This document shows, in pieces, positions 55,195 to 64,000 of a DNA stretch of 64,000 nt. Made by a program: the position numbers and the translations under genes. Numbering within the stretch: position 1 is the first letter of the stretch; every line of letters starts with the position of its first letter. The notes under the pieces are model-generated. The model made no database searches and had not been told where the DNA came from. It saw only the letters and a list, made by a program, of their open reading frames with translations. This DNA comes from Effrenium voratum. Its lineage: Eukaryota; Sar; Dinophyceae; Suessiales; Symbiodiniaceae. The stretch is taken from NCBI GenBank assembly GCA_963377175.1, contig CAUJNA010003500.1, forward strand, positions 252,170-316,169, in the 5' to 3' direction.

Positions 55195-57432
55195 GTGCGT
55201 TTCTCGTGGGGGCCTTTGGCGATGACGAAATGTGCTCGCACCACGTTGAAAGCATGGAACACCATTGTTTGCTGGAATTTAGAGGGGAATCATTCCAGGG
55301 TTTCTTAGGTGCATTTGGTCCACAGTATTAAGGTCCAGCATTTGGGAGTCCAAGTCTTATGTGCGGTGTTGGAAGTATTCAGAATTTGCGGACCTGTAGG
55401 ACCCGTTTATCAGAGACGTGTGAATCCAGGTGAAAGGATGGCATTTGGGATTTGGAGCATGGCACCTTGCATTGTCGCATCGGTCGAAATGGCACTCGGG
55501 TTTTTCGGCTGGGAGGCGAGTTAATTTGTTTGTGTTATTCGATGGGATGCTTATTCGACACGCAGATCTCAGTTGCAGCGGTGCGAGTACACTTGCCCAG
55601 CTTCTATGCCCTGTGGCCCTGTTGGAATAACTCCTCTGGAGCATTTGCAGTCGTTGAGACTAAGCAGCGTTTAGGCATAAGATCGCTTAGGCATAAGATT
55701 TCCGATACAGTCCAAAAGAAGAAGTTGGCCATCTTGAGCTGAATTGCACCCACAAATCACTCATGATTGTTTGATTCTCAAGGCTTTTCTATGGCTCATT
55801 TGTGAGTTCACACCTCCAACTTCTTGACACGGTGGTTGGTCACACATGAGGATCTTTTCTTGAGTAGGGCCCAACAGATGGGACATTTAAGCCGCCAGCA
55901 ACTATCCTAAAGGGTCGACCAGCTAACATGGAAGTGTAGAAAGACGACTTTCCTCTTAGAAAGTTGGCCTTTTTGCACTTCGACGTGAGTTGGTGGGAGG
56001 GTACCATTCCTCCCGGTCTTGGCTCCGGAGCCCTGGCCAGTTGGTTGGTACGGTCATCAGCCATTTGGCTCGGCCTTCCAGGCGAACAAATCTATGGAGC
56101 CAGGTGACGCAAGCCATGTGTCGTAAGCCTAAGACTCGGATGACCACTGGAAAGCATTGGGCAAAGCTTTTCCAACGTCTGATCGGTTTCTCCGTGGTTA
56201 CCACATCCCCCGCTCCAAATGAACTCCGTTTAGCCTTCAAGCTGCAGGTGAAGTGAATTGGGCTTGATTTGGGTTGGGTTACAATAGTGGTTTCATCATA
56301 AGAAGAACAACTACATTATGTGCAGGGGTATGCGCGTGAGTTTACTATGCATATATATATATACATATATATATATATATCATGCATATCTCACTATACA
56401 ACAAATGTATGTGTATCAGGGCATTGGATAGGTTCGGATGGTTACCCGGGGAAATCCATGTCCAATGCCTGAATGCACAGGAGGAGCCAGAGGAGACGGT
56501 GGTTGGGAGCTCAGGCACTTGGAGTGAAGCAAGGCGTATTTCCTGTGTGCCAAATAGCCCATAGATCCAAAGGAAAACCAAAGGGGATGGGTGTTGTTCT
56601 TGTGTGTTTTTGCAGACCTCATCTTTAGCCAAGCTATCATCAGAAACAAAATCCCATGGAAATTACCGCAGCTCATTTCGGAATTTTAGACATATGGACC
56701 ATACGAATGTGGAAACTGACAGACGCCAGCCCTCAGACGGATGGGTCAACCCCTTTGAAGGGAAACCCAGTCGGAGCTTTGGGCTTGACACTGGCTTGAT
56801 AATCTATAAACGGGCTTCACTGGTGGCTGTTCTCGGCAGTGGTGGCTGGTTTGGTGGCTGTTTTGGGCTGTTTTGGTGGTTGTTTTCGTGGCTGTTTTGG
56901 GCTGCTTTGGGCTGTTTTGGTGGCTGTTTTGGAGTTTGTGTGTATGTGTGTGTGTGTGAATTGAGGGTCCTTAGTTCACTAGCGAAAGGCTGGATCAATC
57001 GGCCGTTTTTTGCTGCAATCCACTGATTCGTGGAACTGCACCTGAACAGCGATCTAAGATGGTTTTTTTCCACTTCCCCCAAGCCACTTCCCCGAAAGCA
57101 TAGGTAATGTCACTTCCAGGTTTTTTGGTGATCTACCCCCCATTTTCTTGGGAAGCATGGGGGTGGCAACACTCTTGGAAGACCAGACCAATTGCTTTGT
57201 GTTGGCTTCGTCCCCTGGGTTCTGATGGTTTTCTGAAAAGATCCGGATCCCTGGGTTAAGAATGGAAATGGAAGTGTCCCCTAGAGATGTACTTTTCTTC
57301 TAACCCCCGACTTGTCTCAAAGACCTAAACACAAATATGTAACCCACCCCCACACAATATATATATATATACACAACAAACATACACCCCCTAGATCAGG
57401 GGTGGGCTTTCTTCTTTGGGCTGAACTTTCAG
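55195..57432. other. Intron-like stretch with weak coding patches
   Basis: Open frames near 55380-55524 (RMAFGIWSMAPCIVASVEMA) and 55452-55742 have no firm edges. TA runs at 56350-56380 and GGCTGTTTTGG quasi-repeats at 56820-56935. Confidence 0.45.
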
Positions 57433-57512
57433 CCTAAGGCCACAGAAGAAGAGCCTTCTGAGTGGCAGAAGCAAGAGGAGGCGGACAAGGAGGCCAGGTC
57501 TCTGGTGTCAAT
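57433..57512 (+). CDS. Candidate exon, 26 codons, acidic helix
   Basis: Acceptor GAACTTTCAG, textbook donor GTGAGC. The frame includes ATEEEPSEWQKQEEADKEAR. Strongly charged, coiled-coil-like. Confidence 0.8.
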
Positions 57513-57880
57513 GTGAGCCACGTGCTCAAAACCGGTTCGGGTAAATGGGTGTGGCTCAAAATGAAGCAACTGGGGTTACGCAGGTTTTAGTCTACCTGTC
57601 CATGTACCAGGGTTCCATTTTGGACCCCCATTTTTGAGCCACACCCAAATGAAGGTTAGTAAGGGACAATCCCCTTGTCAATCCTTAATCATTACCTGGG
57701 GTTACGCAAGGAACCGGTCCCCTTTGTAGTGGCTTTCCTATAGGGACTATGGCTTAGTACTGGCCAACCCTCCATTTTGAACAGCCCCTTTCTTAATTGG
57801 TGTTCAAAGGAACATCTCTGTTTTGGTTGGCGTTTAAACTGGAATTATCGCTTTGGTCGGTGTTTGAGGAAAACCCATGT

Positions 57881-58000
57881 GAGCCACAATCAACACCCGG
57901 GTAGATGAAGGACCACAAATAGCTGCGGATATCCGCCTTCTTAATTCTTGAAGCATGGTTCTGGGTAGACCATTTTAACACCGGGTTTTGATTATGACTC
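57881..58000. repeat. GAGTCACAATC-type inverted-end element, copy 3
   Basis: Starts GAGCCACAATCAACACCCGG and ends CCGGGTTTTGATTATGACTC. A partly inverted relative (CTACCCGGGTG) is at 49640-49660. Confidence 0.7.
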
Positions 58001-58098
58001 ATGTGCTCCTAAACTTGCTGCTGAATGAACCTGGGGATTCCCTGAAAGGCAACCATAGGGAATGCTTTATGGGGGCATTTCCCGCATTCCCTGCTGAG

Positions 58099-58215
58099 AA
58101 CCAACAAGTAAATGCAGCGTACACACGACCCTGTTATGGCTCCCTCTGTCGGTTGTCCCTGTTCCATGGCGCTAGGTATGTTTTGTGTCTGAAGCAATCT
58201 GCTGCCAGCGACCCC
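58099..58215 (+). CDS. Candidate exon, 39 codons
   Basis: Acceptor CCCTGCTGAG, donor GTGAGC, phase 0 at both ends. The frame includes NQQVNAAYTRPCYGSLCRLS. Moderate third-position GC. Confidence 0.6.
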
Positions 58216-58451
58216 GTGAGCCACTGATTCCAAGCGGGCATGTTCAGCTTCCCCACGGCACCATCTTCCACATAATCATGCTTGCATCATATGTACATGT
58301 TATCCTGACTGTAAATGGTAATCCGTTATTTAAGGCATAGACAATAATATACATACATATGCATATACACGGATACATGTGTATCTATATATATATATAT
58401 ATATACCCGCAGTCATAATACATAGAATATCTCTAGAGAGGGAGGGAAGCT

Positions 58452-58453
<2 letters not shown>

Positions 58454-58496
<43 letters not shown>
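58454..58496. repeat. (AG)n microsatellite
   Basis: About 20 AG units, 16 bp before the next exon. Confidence 0.95.
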
Positions 58497-58497
<1 letters not shown>

Positions 58498-58512
58498 CCA
58501 AAAAGATAGAAG

Positions 58513-58620
58513 GAGGATCCGTTTGCCTCGAGCGAGCTGAGGCACATGCGCGAGGCTTCCAAATCCTTGAGGAGCTTCTTCGGCTCTTGGCCCCTCGGAG
58601 GAGAGGGGGATGCAAAATTT
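58513..58620 (+). CDS. Candidate exon, 36 codons
   Basis: Acceptor AGATAGAAG, donor GTGCGC, phase 0 at both ends. The chosen frame reads EDPFASSELRHMREASKSLR and continues SFFGSWP. A second plus frame (ERAEAHARGFQILEELLRLL) is open but has poorer third-position GC. Confidence 0.6.
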
Positions 58621-58999
58621 GTGCGCAAGCAGACACTGCCAAGCAGGGTTAATCCAAATTTGTAAACCCAGACGCTGGCCCCCTTACAAGGGGAGCCAAA
58701 AGGAGGTTGTGCCAAACCACGGGTGATTGGCCATGTTTAAAGGGGCAGGGCGAGGCGGCTCAAGACGAGCTTTGCACATTCTGGCGTCCAATGACCATTT
58801 TCCAGTGGCCCTGGTATGGACAGAGCAGGGTCAACGGCCCGAGGCCTGGAGATTAGCAAATGTCTTGTTCCGGTCATTTGCTCATATGGCTGTGGTTGTC
58901 AAAACCAATCATCGAAGGACTTTGTGAGTTAATCAATCAGTTGCTTCAGTTTGATCTGGTTAATAGACGATCGCATTGGTTCTGCGCAAACCAATGGTA

Positions 59000-59100
59000 C
59001 CATTTTGGATGGTAGGTGAATTCACCACCCATTTTAGAACCTATTTTAGTGGGGATTGGGATGTTCACTGGGGGGTAACCGGGATTTTGACCCATGGCCA
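59000..59100 (+). repeat. GAATTCACC... family, intact copy
   Basis: Shows GGATTGGGATGTTCACTGGG uninterrupted: the empty-site form of the repeat split by the copia element. Confidence 0.7.
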
Positions 59101-59106
59101 TACAAG

Positions 59107-59286
59107 AAACGCGATCTTGCAGCTCCTGACGCCTTCTACTTGGAGCTTGAGCTGAGGTTTGTGTTTCTTGAGGCTGCGCTGTTTGTCCTTGGGTCAGCTC
59201 GAGATGGTTTGAGCCAAGTTTTTCAGCCTGATCTTTGGAGGCTCTGCGCATGTTTCTTGTCCCCAGCATGTTTGAGCAATGAATAG
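59107..59286 (+). CDS. Candidate exon, may end a frame
   Basis: Opens after CATACAAG at the repeat tail. The frame includes DLAAPDAFYLELELRFVFLE and ends SPACLSNE at TAG 59284. Confidence 0.45.
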   Translation, partial: KRDLAAPDAFYLELELRFVFLEAALFVLGSARDGLSQVFQPDLWRLCACFLSPACLSNE

Positions 59287-59640
59287 ACTGACTCCTGCGG
59301 GCCGATTCTGGGAGGGCGAAACAACTGATGTCCCCTAAGTTAGCTGTCCCGCGCCACATCTTCCGGCAGCTTTGCAGTAGGCTGTTTTCCAAGGCATTAG
59401 AATTTACTCAGTTGCCCAAAGCCGACCTTTTGACCTTTTGGTTTCCCTGGTCCATTTTTAGTAAAGGTCCCAAAAGGTTAATCTTTTATTTCCAGGTCCT
59501 TTGAGTAAGTTTAAAAGAAGTGTTCTTGCTTCAGGGCAAGATGCAATCCGCAAGAATAACAAGAAGTGCATGGCATCATAATTTCTTGGACGCCATTCCT
59601 GCAACCCTTTTCCCGTGCGGCTTCGCATGTGTGCGTACAG

Positions 59641-59871
59641 CACCGGTTAGTCGTGGGTTGCACAATCAGTGCCTGGCTTCTTGTCGCGAGCTGCGTTGTG
59701 CCTGCGTCTCAAGCAAGAGTTTTGCCTTTGGAGTCAGACCGATTTTGGCTGGAGTCGGATGTGCGGGTGGATGTAATCAGGACTGATGAAACACTAGCTC
59801 CGCGGATTTTGCAATGTGGAAGTTTGAGACAATGTCAGCTTGGGATTAATCCGGAGAACCCAAATTACTAA
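59641..59871 (+). CDS. Candidate terminal exon, 76 codons to TAA
   Basis: Acceptor TGCGTACAG, phase 0. The frame starts HRLVVGCTISAWLLVASCVV, a hydrophobic stretch that could be membrane-spanning. It continues with DRFWLESDVRVDVIRTDETL and ends at TAA 59869. A run of AAACAACAAAAAAC follows. Possibly the 3' end of one gene. Confidence 0.5.
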   Translation, partial: HRLVVGCTISAWLLVASCVVPASQARVLPLESDRFWLESDVRVDVIRTDETLAPRILQCGSLRQCQLGINPENPNY

Positions 59872-60119
59872 TTACTACAAAACAACAAAAAACACTTCCC
59901 TGATGAGTTTCGGTCCGCATTGCCCATTTAGCCCAGGATTGACCCATTTAGTCCGCAGTACAACCTCAAAATCCCGAACCTAAAGAAGTTTGGTCCAGGA
60001 ACTGCCCAGTGCTGCCTTTTTTTCTCCTTTTTTTTTGGGAAGGGATTTCCCTAAGTCAACCAACCAAAGGAGCCGATTCTTTTTTTGCCATGCCCCACTC
60101 GGGCGCCCGAGTCCCCGAG

Positions 60120-60235
60120 GCCCGGTCCGCGGGCTACGCGGCGGCGCGGCAAGCAGACCAGCTGCTGCAGGCCTCCCTGGTCACCGCGCTGAACGCCCCG
60201 GCCCCCGGATCGATCGAGGGGGCGGCCTTTTTGGG
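60120..60235 (+). CDS. Candidate exon, 38 codons, Ala-rich
   Basis: Acceptor GTCCCCGAG, donor GTTTCT. The frame includes AAARQADQLLQASLVTALNA. Third bases almost all G/C. The frame opens upstream from ATG 60090, which could also be a start. Confidence 0.7.
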
Positions 60236-60674
60236 GTTTCTTTCGAGCGCGAAGAGGGAAAACCAACAGCTGGACCCACCAAAAAATCCCTCGGAGGTCC
60301 TTTTAAGGATGTTTGTCTTAGATGTTGTTTTGCTTAGAAACATCTAGACAAATCCTGAAGAATGGGTGACTGCCCCAAAACTGTTTTTGTTTTTTTAATG
60401 GGTAGTTTGAGGTCCAGCAAGATTGCTAGTTTGGTGGTTAAGAAAGGGACCCTCAAAAAACGCCAGTGGTTCAATTCCCGAACCCGGACTCCAAACCACC
60501 AACTAAGCAACGAGCAGGAGATGTCCATTTACCCACTAATGAGACGATCAACCTGGAAGTTTCGAATATCCCCAGCCGGCTTGCCCAAAAACCGAAAGGA
60601 CCTTGTCAAGAAGTAGAGCTTCGGGGTTCAGGAAAAGAATCCATAGAAAGCACAAGCTGCGCGTTTGCCCCCAG

Positions 60675-60711
60675 GCGGCCCGGACGAAGAGCGCCAGCCG
60701 CCCCATGGAAC
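60675..60711 (+). CDS. Candidate micro-exon, 37 nt
   Basis: Acceptor TTTGCCCCCAG, donor GTGTCC. The frame reads GPDEERQPPHGT. Confidence 0.5.
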
Positions 60712-60970
60712 GTGTCCTGTTGTGTATTGTGCTGGTTCATGTTGTTTGCGGGTGTTTGAGTCGCGAAGATGATGCCAGCTCATGTTCCCAGGTAGGGGTT
60801 GAACAGAAACGATTTCGGCATGAGCAGAGGGAAGAAATCACAAGAATCTGAGTCGGTGGACACTAAAAAGAGCCAGCAGGGCGCAAGAGGGCTTGAGTGT
60901 CCCTCTTGTCAGGTTATCCCAAAAGCATGATGCCACAAATGACTCATTAAGTCAGGGCTGACTTGAACAG

Positions 60971-61392
60971 GCGACCTTTTGGTGTGTATGATGTGATTTG
61001 GGATCCCACACGAGTCCGGGGAGATTCAAAAGACCAGCTTTCTTTTGCAAGTGTGAGCTGCCAGTTGGGACTGAGATCCGTGCAGGTGCGGATGGAAGTC
61101 TTCACATCACATCTTCCACTTCACTCAAAAACAACCAGAGGATGTGAATTGCGCCAAGATCCGAAGCAACTCCACCGGCGCTCAACATGTTTCCAAATGG
61201 CAGGAGAGTCCGGGGCGAGTTGCCATCACTGGATCATGTTTCTGCTGCAGATGTTGAATGAGCTGCTTTGGCCGTATCAATCCCCATGCATTGCATGGCC
61301 TGCATATTGGCAAGCGAGTGTTGCCCCCCTGAATGCTACGATGTGCCCGGATGAACCGTACAGAGGGAGTTGGATGCCCAACACGGATTTCG
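60971..61392 (+). CDS. Candidate long exon, about 140 codons
   Basis: Acceptor TTGAACAG, donor GTTTTC. The 170-codon open frame includes FGVYDVIWDPTRVRGDSKDQ and FLLQMLNELLWPYQSPCIAW. Weak third-position bias; no domain recognised. Confidence 0.45.
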
Positions 61393-61715
61393 GTTTTCGT
61401 TTGGTTTCCTCCATTTCCCTTTTTTGGAACCTCCCACAGTGGCGATCGTTTCAATGGACACCGCCAGCAGATTGATGAACTTGGGATTTTAGGAAATCGA
61501 GTGACTACACTTGCGCCGGGCGTCAGGGCTCGGCCGGTTCAACCTCCAGCGGGTTGCTTCCCTTCATTTGAAAGAAATTCCAATCGAAGTCTGCCAAAAG
61601 TGGCCCCTAAACCCCCAAAAAGACACCCCCCCAAAAAAAACACAGGGCCCTCCCCCCAAACAAATAAGAACAACAGCATGGCGGCCCCCTAAGTCCCAGC
61701 CGGCCCCCCAAACAG

Positions 61716-61835
61716 GTGCCGCCCACCCCACACCACCTCGCCACTGAGGCGCTGTTGCTGGTGGCTCCCACGCCGGAGGAGTGCGTGCCCCAGGGCGCCA
61801 AGTCCAATCCCATGGACATCGACCCGGACCGCTAC
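61716..61835 (+). CDS. Candidate exon, 40 codons
   Basis: Acceptor CCCAAACAG, donor GTAGGC, phase 0 at both ends. The frame includes HHLATEALLLVAPTPEECVP and ends MDIDPDRY. Third bases almost all G/C. Best-supported exon at the right end. Confidence 0.8.
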
Positions 61836-61995
61836 GTAGGCGCGGGGAGACGCGCCAGTAGTCCGTCTGGTCGTTCGTCCAAAAAGACGCCGCCGTTGTT
61901 TTGTTTTTTGGTGGTGTTTTGCCCTGGCTTGGGGGGGGGGAAGTCGACTTGGTCACTTTGGTCGCCTCTTTTTGCCCGGGGCGGGGGAAAATTGT

Positions 61996-62090
61996 GGAAC
62001 AAGAAGGATGGCAGGTGGCGGCAAAAGTGCGACACCTCCCGGCTTTTCTTTGGCGACTTTCCGAAGGATCGTTGCCTTTGTGGGGCTATT
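61996..62090 (+). CDS. Candidate exon, frame uncertain
   Basis: The frame with better third-position GC reads KKDGRWRQKCDTSRLFFGDF and continues PKDRCLCGAID. An alternative uses acceptor GGATGGCAG and reads VAAKVRHLPAFLWRL. Confidence 0.45.
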
Positions 62091-62126
62091 GATTCGTGGT
62101 GGTCTTGCTGCACTTGCGCTCTTATA

Positions 62127-62237
62127 CAGGGCTCCTTAAAAGATACAGTTTGCCACCTTTTGAAACATGTGACTTTTTTCCAGACCAAAATAAAGTTGGA
62201 ACCCACCATGTACAAGGTGCATATAGCTTATCTCTAA
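62127..62237 (+). repeat. CAGGGCTCCTTA element, copy 4, 3' end diverged
   Basis: The left two thirds match the family well. Confidence 0.65.
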
Positions 62238-62400
62238 GGTTCAAAACGGGCGCCCTACCAAATTTCAGCGCCGAAAGCGGTAGGGTTGAACCTTTTTCCG
62301 AGACCTTTACCGAAGGCCGGAAAAAAATAAGGTTCGATATGGCTTCCAAGCAATTGTTCCGGTAAGGTTCAAAACCGTGCCTCAGCATAAGGCCGATAAA
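62238..62400. repeat. AAGGTTCAAAAC direct and inverted motifs
   Basis: AAGGTTCAAAAC occurs near 62238 and 62365, and its inverse GGTTGAACCTT near 62280. The element is unknown; it marks the switch from the gene region to the terminal repeat block. Confidence 0.5.
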
Positions 62401-62740
62401 GTTCATTGGAGGGGTATCTGTTGAAGTGTTTTGTCTTTTTATTTTTTGGATGTTGTTTTGCTTTTTGCTTCTTGGCTTCTTGGCTTTTCGGTTTCTTGTT
62501 GGTTTTGCGGCTTTTGGTGGCTTTTTGGCTTTGGCTTTTCGCATCCTCTGCATTCCCAGTTCCTCTCCGGCAGGTGGCGTTTTGGTTTTTGCGGCTTTCG
62601 AAGGGTTTATGCGCTGTTGGTGGCTTTGGCTTTTCGCATCCTCTGCCTTCCCAGTTCCTCTCCGGGCTTTTTGGCTTTTGCACCCTTTCATTGGTTTCTG
62701 GCTTTGGCTTCCCGCATTCTCCGGCAAGTGTTCTTTATAT
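62401..62740. repeat. TTTTGGCTTTGGCTTTTCGC minisatellite
   Basis: At least three diverged units of about 80-90 bp containing CATCCTCTGCMTTCCCAGTT. Right-hand counterpart of bases 1-110. Confidence 0.75.
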
Positions 62741-62877
62741 TTATGTTTATGTATGTCTGCATGTATGTATGTCTGTATGTATGCACTTCTTCGAACATCA
62801 TGGGGAAGCCCCCCCGCCCCCAACCCCCCCCCCCCCCCCCCGCCGCTGTTTTTTTTGTTGTTGTATTCTTGAATCGT

Positions 62878-63600
62878 TACACCCCTAATTGAATCATCAC
62901 TTTTTCGAAAATCATGGGGGGGACCCCCCCCAACTACTTTTAATATGTTTTACAGAGTTCTAATTGCACCCCTATTTGAATCATCACTTCTTCGAACATC
63001 ATGGGGGGCTTGCCCCCCAACCCCCCCCGCTACTTTTTAGATTGTTTGCAGAGATTTAATTGAGCAGCGCCAATAACCCTTATGAAAGGAGTTAATTGAG
63101 GGCCTCTCCCAACGAAGCCTCGCGAAAGCTAAAATGCAGGGCGCGAAAGCTTGCGGCGAAAGTGGTTGAAGAAGAGCCCGCGAAAGCACCGCGGCAGTGC
63201 ATATTCGCAGTTTCTGTGTTGCCCGCGAAAGCTCCGCGAAAGCGATCATGACAAAACGCATGTCCGTGAAAGTGAAGCATGTGTCCGCGAAAGCATCGCG
63301 AAAGGTCCGCGTAAGTGGCTTGTTAGTAGAGGGTTTTATGTACCTTATTTTCGGCACTGCTCAATTGCACCCCTATGTGCCAACTCCCCCGCTACTTGTT
63401 AGATCCTTTACAGAGTTCTAATTGCACCCCTACTTGAATCATCACTTCTTCGAACATCATGGGGGGGGGGCTGCCGCCCCCTCAACCTGCCAGCTACTTT
63501 TTAGATTTTCTACAGCGATTTAATTGCACCCCTATTTGAATCGTCACTTCTTGTGGGTAGCCCCCCCCCCCAACCCCCCCGCTACTTTTTAGATTGTTCC
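62878..63600. repeat. Tandem repeat with GCACCCCTACTTGAATCATC core, right block
   Basis: Five or so units like those at 112-310, interrupted by a distinct motif array at 63118-63316. Confidence 0.8.
63118..63316. repeat. Dispersed CGCGAAAGC motif array
   Basis: About ten copies of CGCGAAAGC, with variants GCGAAAG and CGTGAAAGT, at irregular spacing over 200 bp, all on the same strand. Not a simple tandem repeat. Confidence 0.7.
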
Positions 63601-63686
63601 CCACATCTTTGTGTGGGGTTCTTACTTTTTCCGCTCGTCGTCCGCGCGCCGCGTCTCCTCCTCCTCCTCCTCCCGCTCGTCTCCGT

Positions 63687-64000
63687 CTCACTCACTCACT
63701 CACTCACTCACTCACTCACTCACTCACTCTCACTCACTCACTTACACTCACTCAACTCACACTCACTCACTCACACTCGCTCACACTCACTCACTCACAC
63801 TCAGTCACTCACACTCACTCACACTCACTCACTCACACTCAGTCACTCACACTCACTCACACTCACTCACTCACACTCACTCACACTCACTCACTCACTC
63901 ACTCACGCTCACTCACACTCACTCACTCACACTCACTCTCATTCACTCACTCTCATTCACTCACTCACTCACTCACTCGCTCACTCACTCACTCACACTC
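63687..64000. repeat. (CACT)n array, runs off the window
   Basis: CACT tetramers mixed with CACACT hexamers; no stop in some frames but no gene. Confidence 0.97.

Noticed and set aside
62122..62823. 233-codon lysine-rich minus ORF
   Set aside because: It crosses a CAGGGCTCCTTA element and a minisatellite; the lysine-rich part is the repeat read backwards.
63687..64000. Possible telomere or CRISPR-like array
   Set aside because: CACT/CACACT units are neither a telomere repeat nor repeats with unique spacers.

Overview
Organism. This is nuclear DNA from a protist that is most likely a dinoflagellate; I cannot name the species. Three things point there: short exon-like patches with strongly GC-rich third codon positions and GT-AG edges, scattered through long repeat-choked introns; a degraded Ty1/copia element whose reverse transcriptase carries HVDD in place of YVDD; and an integrated relic of a protist DNA virus. 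There are no bacterial operons and no CRISPR array.

Layout. Bases 1-595 hold low-complexity and tandem repeats. Bases 595-5096 are an AT-rich island, very unlike the rest, carrying the remains of a Polinton-like virus (PLV): a frameshifted SF1-type helicase, a broken A32-type packaging ATPase, a small zinc-ribbon protein and several tiny or broken ORFs, with palindromes at gene ends. A 0.5 kb MITE (5124-5629) lies directly beside it. From about 8 kb to 62 kb there is a plus-strand, many-exon gene or series of genes. I could delimit about 40 candidate exons, one of which encodes the end of a fibronectin type III repeat. None has a recognisable catalytic domain, so the products are unknown. The introns are packed with families of 90-150 bp repeats that have inverted ends. 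Bases 37899-42607 are a copia retrotransposon with short LTRs, inserted in the same orientation inside this region. Bases 62.2-64 kb return to the same repeat block seen at the left end, in the same order and orientation, and then run into a (CACT)n array that leaves the window.

How it fits together. The viral relic looks dead: its genes carry frameshifts, internal deletions and stops, and no capsid gene is visible. The main interest of the host region is the repeats. The most abundant family starts CTAG|GTCC and ends GGACCTAG|, so it brings its own splice donor and acceptor, and some copies sit exactly at edges of open coding frames. That is what introners (intron-generating transposons) look like. 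Exon calls were made by eye from reading frame, third-position GC and GT/AG signals, without alignment or RNA evidence, so individual edges are tentative.
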